Shown: one piece after another, positions 58,894 through 64,000 of the stretch
Numbering within the stretch: position 1 is the stretch's first letter
Layout: every line of letters begins with the position of its first letter
From: Candidatus Peregrinibacteria bacterium Greene0416_19
GTDB lineage: Bacteria > Patescibacteriota > Gracilibacteria > Peribacterales > Peribacteraceae
Direction: 5' to 3'
DNA: 64,000 nt
NCBI GenBank assembly: GCA_007375735.1
Contig: VMEW01000008.1
Coordinates: 1 to 64,000, forward strand
Notes under the pieces: model-generated
Seen by the model: the letters and a program-made list of their open reading frames with translations, nothing else
The model's database searches: none
What the model was told of the DNA's origin: nothing
Program-made: the position numbers and the translations under genes

Positions 58894-60264
58894 TCAATCC
58901 TCATCCACCCCCCCGATCCCATCCCTCAGTACGTACGTGTCGAGGTTCTGTTTCCCCAGGAGCTCGACGACCTCCGGTATCGCCTGCCCGAAGGGGATCT
59001 GCTTCTGCTTCCCGGCCCTCATGTCGCGCAGGATGATCGTACCTTCCTTCACTTCCAGTTTGCCGAGGAGGAGGGTGTAGGTTGCCTCGAACTTGTCCGC
59101 GAGTCGCATTTGGCTCTTCAGGCTGGCTTCACCCAGGGCTCCGAGGGCGTGGACGCCGAGTTCCCGCAGCTGCGCCACGAGTGAGAGGCACTTCTTCTTC
59201 GCCTCGGGTCCCAGTTGCGCAACGAAGACGTCCACTTGATCCTTATTCGGGACAGTGACGCCTGCCTCCTTCATGTGCCAGATCATCCGCTCGATGCCGC
59301 CGGCGAACCCGACGCCCGGCGTGGGATTGCCCCCCAGCAGCTCGATGAGTCCGTCGTAGCGGCCGCCGCCGCCGATGGCGTTCTGCGCGCCGGAGCTGGA
59401 GTCCCAGAATTCGAATACCGTCTGCGTGTAGTAATCCAGCCCGCGGACCAGGCGGGGATTGTGGACGTACGCCACGCCGAGCTCATCGAGATACTCGAGC
59501 AGTGTGGCATGGAACTGCCTGCTCTCATCACTCAGGCTCTGGTCCAGGGACGGGGCGTTCTTGAGGAGGATCTGCGTGTCCTCGTGCTTAGAGTCGAGCA
59601 ACCGCAGCGGATTGGTCTGCAGCCGCCTGGCATCCTCTTCCGGCAGGTGCCGTTCCTTGCCGATGAAGTAATCCCGCAACGCCTGCATGTAGGCAATGCG
59701 GTTGTCCGTCATGCCGATGTTGTTCATCTGGAGCGTGAGGCGGTCCAGGATCCTCAGGTCGCTCAGGATCTTGGTCAGTACGTAGATGAGCTGTGCGTCC
59801 AAGCTGGGGTCGCGGAGCCCGATCACCTCCAGATCGAATTGATGGAACTGGCGGTAGCGCCCCTTCTGCGGCCGGTCGTAGCGGAAGCACTGGCCGATCG
59901 AGTAGAGCTCCACCGGCTGCGGCAGCTGCTGCATGCCGTGTTCGATGTACGCCCGGCAGATGCCGGCGGTGAATTCCGGGCGCAAGGCGAACTCCACCTC
60001 CTCCTCCCCGTTGGAGGAGTGCACCTCTTGGTTCTTTCTCCTCGGACCTGATACGAGGAAGAGCTCCTTCTCGACGATGTCCGTGTGAGCCCCGATGCCC
60101 CGCTCGAATACGCCGCGGTACTCGAACATCGGCGTGTCGATGCGCTTGTAGCCGGCCTGCCGGGAGCGGTGCCGCACGGCTTTCTTGATGTAGGTCATGT
60201 ACTGATGGTCCTCCGGCAGCACATCGTGGGTGCCTTTCGGTGTACGAAACAAGGGTTCTGACAT
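58894..60264 (-). CDS. hisS: Histidyl-tRNA synthetase
   Basis: 456 residues from an ATG at 60264 (MSEPLFRTPKGTHDVLPED). Class II motif 1-3: FEYRGVFERGIG, RPEFTAGICRAY, CFRYDRPQKGRYRQFHQFDL; histidine-specific LVRGLDYYTQTVFEFWD and the GGGGRYDGLIELLGG signature. C-terminal anticodon domain (DVFVAQLGPEAKKKCLSLVA). An atypical insert follows GPRRKNQEVHSSNGEEEVEF. Lies convergent with gyrB (adjacent stops, TGATCA). tRNA-His is about 800 bp away, suitable for its partner. Confidence 0.95.
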   Translation of the reverse strand: MSEPLFRTPKGTHDVLPEDHQYMTYIKKAVRHRSRQAGYKRIDTPMFEYRGVFERGIGAHTDIVEKELFLVSGPRRKNQEVHSSNGEEEVEFALRPEFTAGICRAYIEHGMQQLPQPVELYSIGQCFRYDRPQKGRYRQFHQFDLEVIGLRDPSLDAQLIYVLTKILSDLRILDRLTLQMNNIGMTDNRIAYMQALRDYFIGKERHLPEEDARRLQTNPLRLLDSKHEDTQILLKNAPSLDQSLSDESRQFHATLLEYLDELGVAYVHNPRLVRGLDYYTQTVFEFWDSSSGAQNAIGGGGRYDGLIELLGGNPTPGVGFAGGIERMIWHMKEAGVTVPNKDQVDVFVAQLGPEAKKKCLSLVAQLRELGVHALGALGEASLKSQMRLADKFEATYTLLLGKLEVKEGTIILRDMRAGKQKQIPFGQAIPEVVELLGKQNLDTYVLRDGIGGVDED

Positions 60265-60464
60265 ACGAGAGTGGAACACGGCTACTGAGCGCAGAGATCC
60301 CTCCCTCGCTCGGCTCTGCGTGGTGAAGCCGAGCGCAGGGGGATGGGGGTGCGGAAAAGAAGTTCGGCCATTGAGTCTGACTGTATCATTCTTTTCAGAT
60401 GTGGACAACGGACAGCGGCCGGTGAACATTGTTTGCTGTCCACTGTCCCTTGTACACTCGACGC

Positions 60465-62827
<2,363 letters not shown>

Positions 62828-62938
62828 ATTAATAATGGTTAAAAATAACCTATAAAGAATATAGAGAGAATCATGGGAAAGTAGCAAGCACACAGGGTCA
62901 GATTTGCTTGGAGGTCTTCTCAGCCTAAGGATTTAGAA

Positions 62939-62944
62939 TATAAT
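62939..62944 (+). promoter_or_regulatory. -10 TATAAT of the 62951 gene
   Basis: Perfect TATAAT 6 nt before the ATG at 62951, no ribosome-binding site. The same leaderless layout occurs on the element as in the core genes. Confidence 0.65.
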
Positions 62945-62950
62945 TCGGGA

Positions 62951-63586
62951 ATGACTACAGCAGTTGTCATCCATGAGAAGGATCTGTCGAAGAGGCCGGA
63001 AGAGAATGATCTTGAAGGCGATGATCGTCAAAACCTAGAAAGGTTCAAAGTCTTGGATCGACAAAAAAAGCGCTCAAAGGATGAAGAAAAAGAACTTGCT
63101 GTAGTAAAAGACAAAGTAGTGACAAAATATATGATTAGTACTGGCGGCTTGCCAGAGTTCTTTGCAGACACGGATCTGAAACCCTATGTTCATCGCATTC
63201 ACAAAGAACTTGCAAGCCAGTACGTTCTTGATACACCACTCAAAAGGATTCTCGTCGATCGTGTTACATGCGCATGGAGCTTGGCGTATACCTATGAAAG
63301 AATGCTTAGAATGACAAAGTACAAAGAGAATGATGATGGCACCTACTCATTGAACTACTCGAAGGAAAGAACCGGACATTTGAAAGAGATACGACGAGGT
63401 ATTGAGAGCGCTAATGATCAGATTCTTCGGCTGACTCAAGCACTTCAGAACATCTCTCATCCTCCCATTCAGGTGAAGGTGAAGAATGCGATCATCGCTC
63501 AGAACATGCAGTTCAACCAAGCCGCACCTCCTAAGGATTTAGAGGAAAATTCTGAGTCCAATAACAATGAAAAAACAAATCCTTGA
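62951..63586 (+). CDS. Island hypothetical protein, 211 aa
   Basis: No family recognised. Lys/Glu/Asn-rich, helical (DLKPYVHRIHKELASQYVLD, IRRGIESANDQILRLTQALQ), no membrane segment or signal. AT-richer than the core. It shares 20 nt with the next gene in another frame. Encoded divergently from the integrase; possibly an element maintenance protein. Confidence 0.6.
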   Translation: MTTAVVIHEKDLSKRPEENDLEGDDRQNLERFKVLDRQKKRSKDEEKELAVVKDKVVTKYMISTGGLPEFFADTDLKPYVHRIHKELASQYVLDTPLKRILVDRVTCAWSLAYTYERMLRMTKYKENDDGTYSLNYSKERTGHLKEIRRGIESANDQILRLTQALQNISHPPIQVKVKNAIIAQNMQFNQAAPPKDLEENSESNNNEKTNP

Positions 63587-63845
63587 GCATTGCCAGCGGC
63601 TGCGAATCTCCGAAGTGAGGGATGTGATTCCTCTGGAGGCGACAAGTGCGATTCTGGAGGTGGGCACACAGGAGATCAGCGTCATCGGAAGGCTCACGAA
63701 TCTACGCAATGGCTATCGGTACTACTTTCTCTGTCCGGTGTGTTCAAAACCTTTTGAGAGCCTATTCAAATCCGATTTCGGGAGATGGGTGTGCAGGGTC
63801 TGTTCTGGTGCGGTGTATGCATCATGTATGAGAAGGGGTGGCTGA
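63567..63845 (+). CDS. Small zinc-ribbon protein of the island
   Basis: 92 residues. A four-cysteine zinc ribbon (FLCPVCSKPFESLF...WVCRVCSGAVYASC) in the C-terminal half; the N-terminal half is beta-rich (VRDVIPLEATSAILEVGTQE). Overlaps the preceding gene by 20 nt with start ATG at 63567. Resembles phage/plasmid-borne regulators, role unknown. Confidence 0.6.
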   Translation: MKKQILEHCQRLRISEVRDVIPLEATSAILEVGTQEISVIGRLTNLRNGYRYYFLCPVCSKPFESLFKSDFGRWVCRVCSGAVYASCMRRGG

Positions 63846-63866
63846 CAACAGCAGGAGCGGTAAGAC

Positions 63867-64000
63867 CTACGCTTCCGGTTCGTGCGTTGGCGGGTTTTGC
63901 GTGTTGTCGGACATCTTTCGGCGCATCTGGCGATCCTCCTGATCCAACCTCTCTACCCGATAACCCAGGTTTTTGATTACTCTGTTCACCAAATTGTCCA
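63867..64000 (-). CDS. 3' end of a gene running off the window, minus strand
   Basis: Reading from 63998 gives 43 codons with no stop before TAG at 63867-63869: DNLVNRVIKNLGYRVERLDQ, then EDRQMRRKMSDNTQNPPTHE, ending PEA. Coiled-coil-like, charged, coherent codon use. The start is outside the window. Convergent with the zinc-ribbon gene 21 nt away. Confidence 0.55.
   Translation of the reverse strand, partial: DNLVNRVIKNLGYRVERLDQEDRQMRRKMSDNTQNPPTHEPEA

Noticed and set aside
63785..63976. 63-codon plus-strand frame at the right end
   Set aside because: Overlaps the zinc-ribbon gene and the better-supported minus-strand partial gene; Pro/Cys-rich shadow composition.

Overview
The window looks like chromosomal DNA of a high-GC Candidate Phyla Radiation (Patescibacteria) bacterium, possibly close to Peregrinibacteria. 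This rests on gene content and style only: a sortase carrying S-layer repeats, pilin-lectin fusions, an RNHCP-family protein, a lone VirD4/TraG-like ATPase, a class II ribonucleotide reductase, short intergenic spacers and mostly Shine-Dalgarno-poor starts. TGA is used as a normal stop throughout (for example rpsL, atpD, gyrB), so the UGA=Gly code of Gracilibacteria/SR1 does not apply. Scattered biosynthetic genes (carA, purN, ribD, a cofE-like ligase) suggest more metabolism than the smallest CPR genomes.

Layout. 1-5 kb: surface or coiled-coil proteins of unknown role. 5-13 kb: carA, a hicBA toxin-antitoxin pair, a flavin oxidoreductase, purN, a cofE-like ligase, two GNAT acetyltransferases and small proteins. 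13.6-21 kb: rpoC-rpsL-rpsG-fusA, with no rpoB upstream. 21-27 kb: a TrpR/YerC-like regulator, ribD, a flavodoxin-fold oxidoreductase and nrdJ. 27-39 kb: cell-surface and envelope genes (lipoprotein, pseudopilins, a pilin fused to two LamG domains, SLH-sortase, VirD4-like ATPase, phospholipase D, CheY-like receiver, DUF4215 cysteine-repeat protein) with ychF. 39-46.7 kb: tsf, rpsB, glyS, a PrsW-like protease, an S41 protease and a DedA protein. 46.7-49 kb: an accessory patch with a small kinase, a dedA remnant and a second hicBA pair. 49-56 kb: a complete F-type ATP synthase cluster in the rotated order beta-epsilon-(AtpZ/I-like)-a-c-b-delta-alpha-gamma. 56-61 kb: rpsU, gyrB, hisS, an exported protein and tRNA-His(GTG). 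61.1 kb to the end: the left part of an element apparently integrated into the 3' end of tRNA-His, with a large serine recombinase whose last codons lie inside the tRNA.

Two genome-wide patterns stand out. First, many transcription units have a -10 hexamer only 6-9 nt before the start codon and no Shine-Dalgarno, which predicts widespread leaderless mRNA; a few genes (3464-, 4341-, 12214-, 46910+) do carry a ribosome-binding site. Second, the sequence is littered with hairpins whose arms are short tandem repeats of 7, 8 or 9 nt, plus large C-rich hairpins placed directly behind stop codons. Some of these repeats lie in frame inside conserved enzymes (CarA, PurN, the CofE-like protein, NrdJ, GyrB). 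This repeat system is the most likely under-described feature here.
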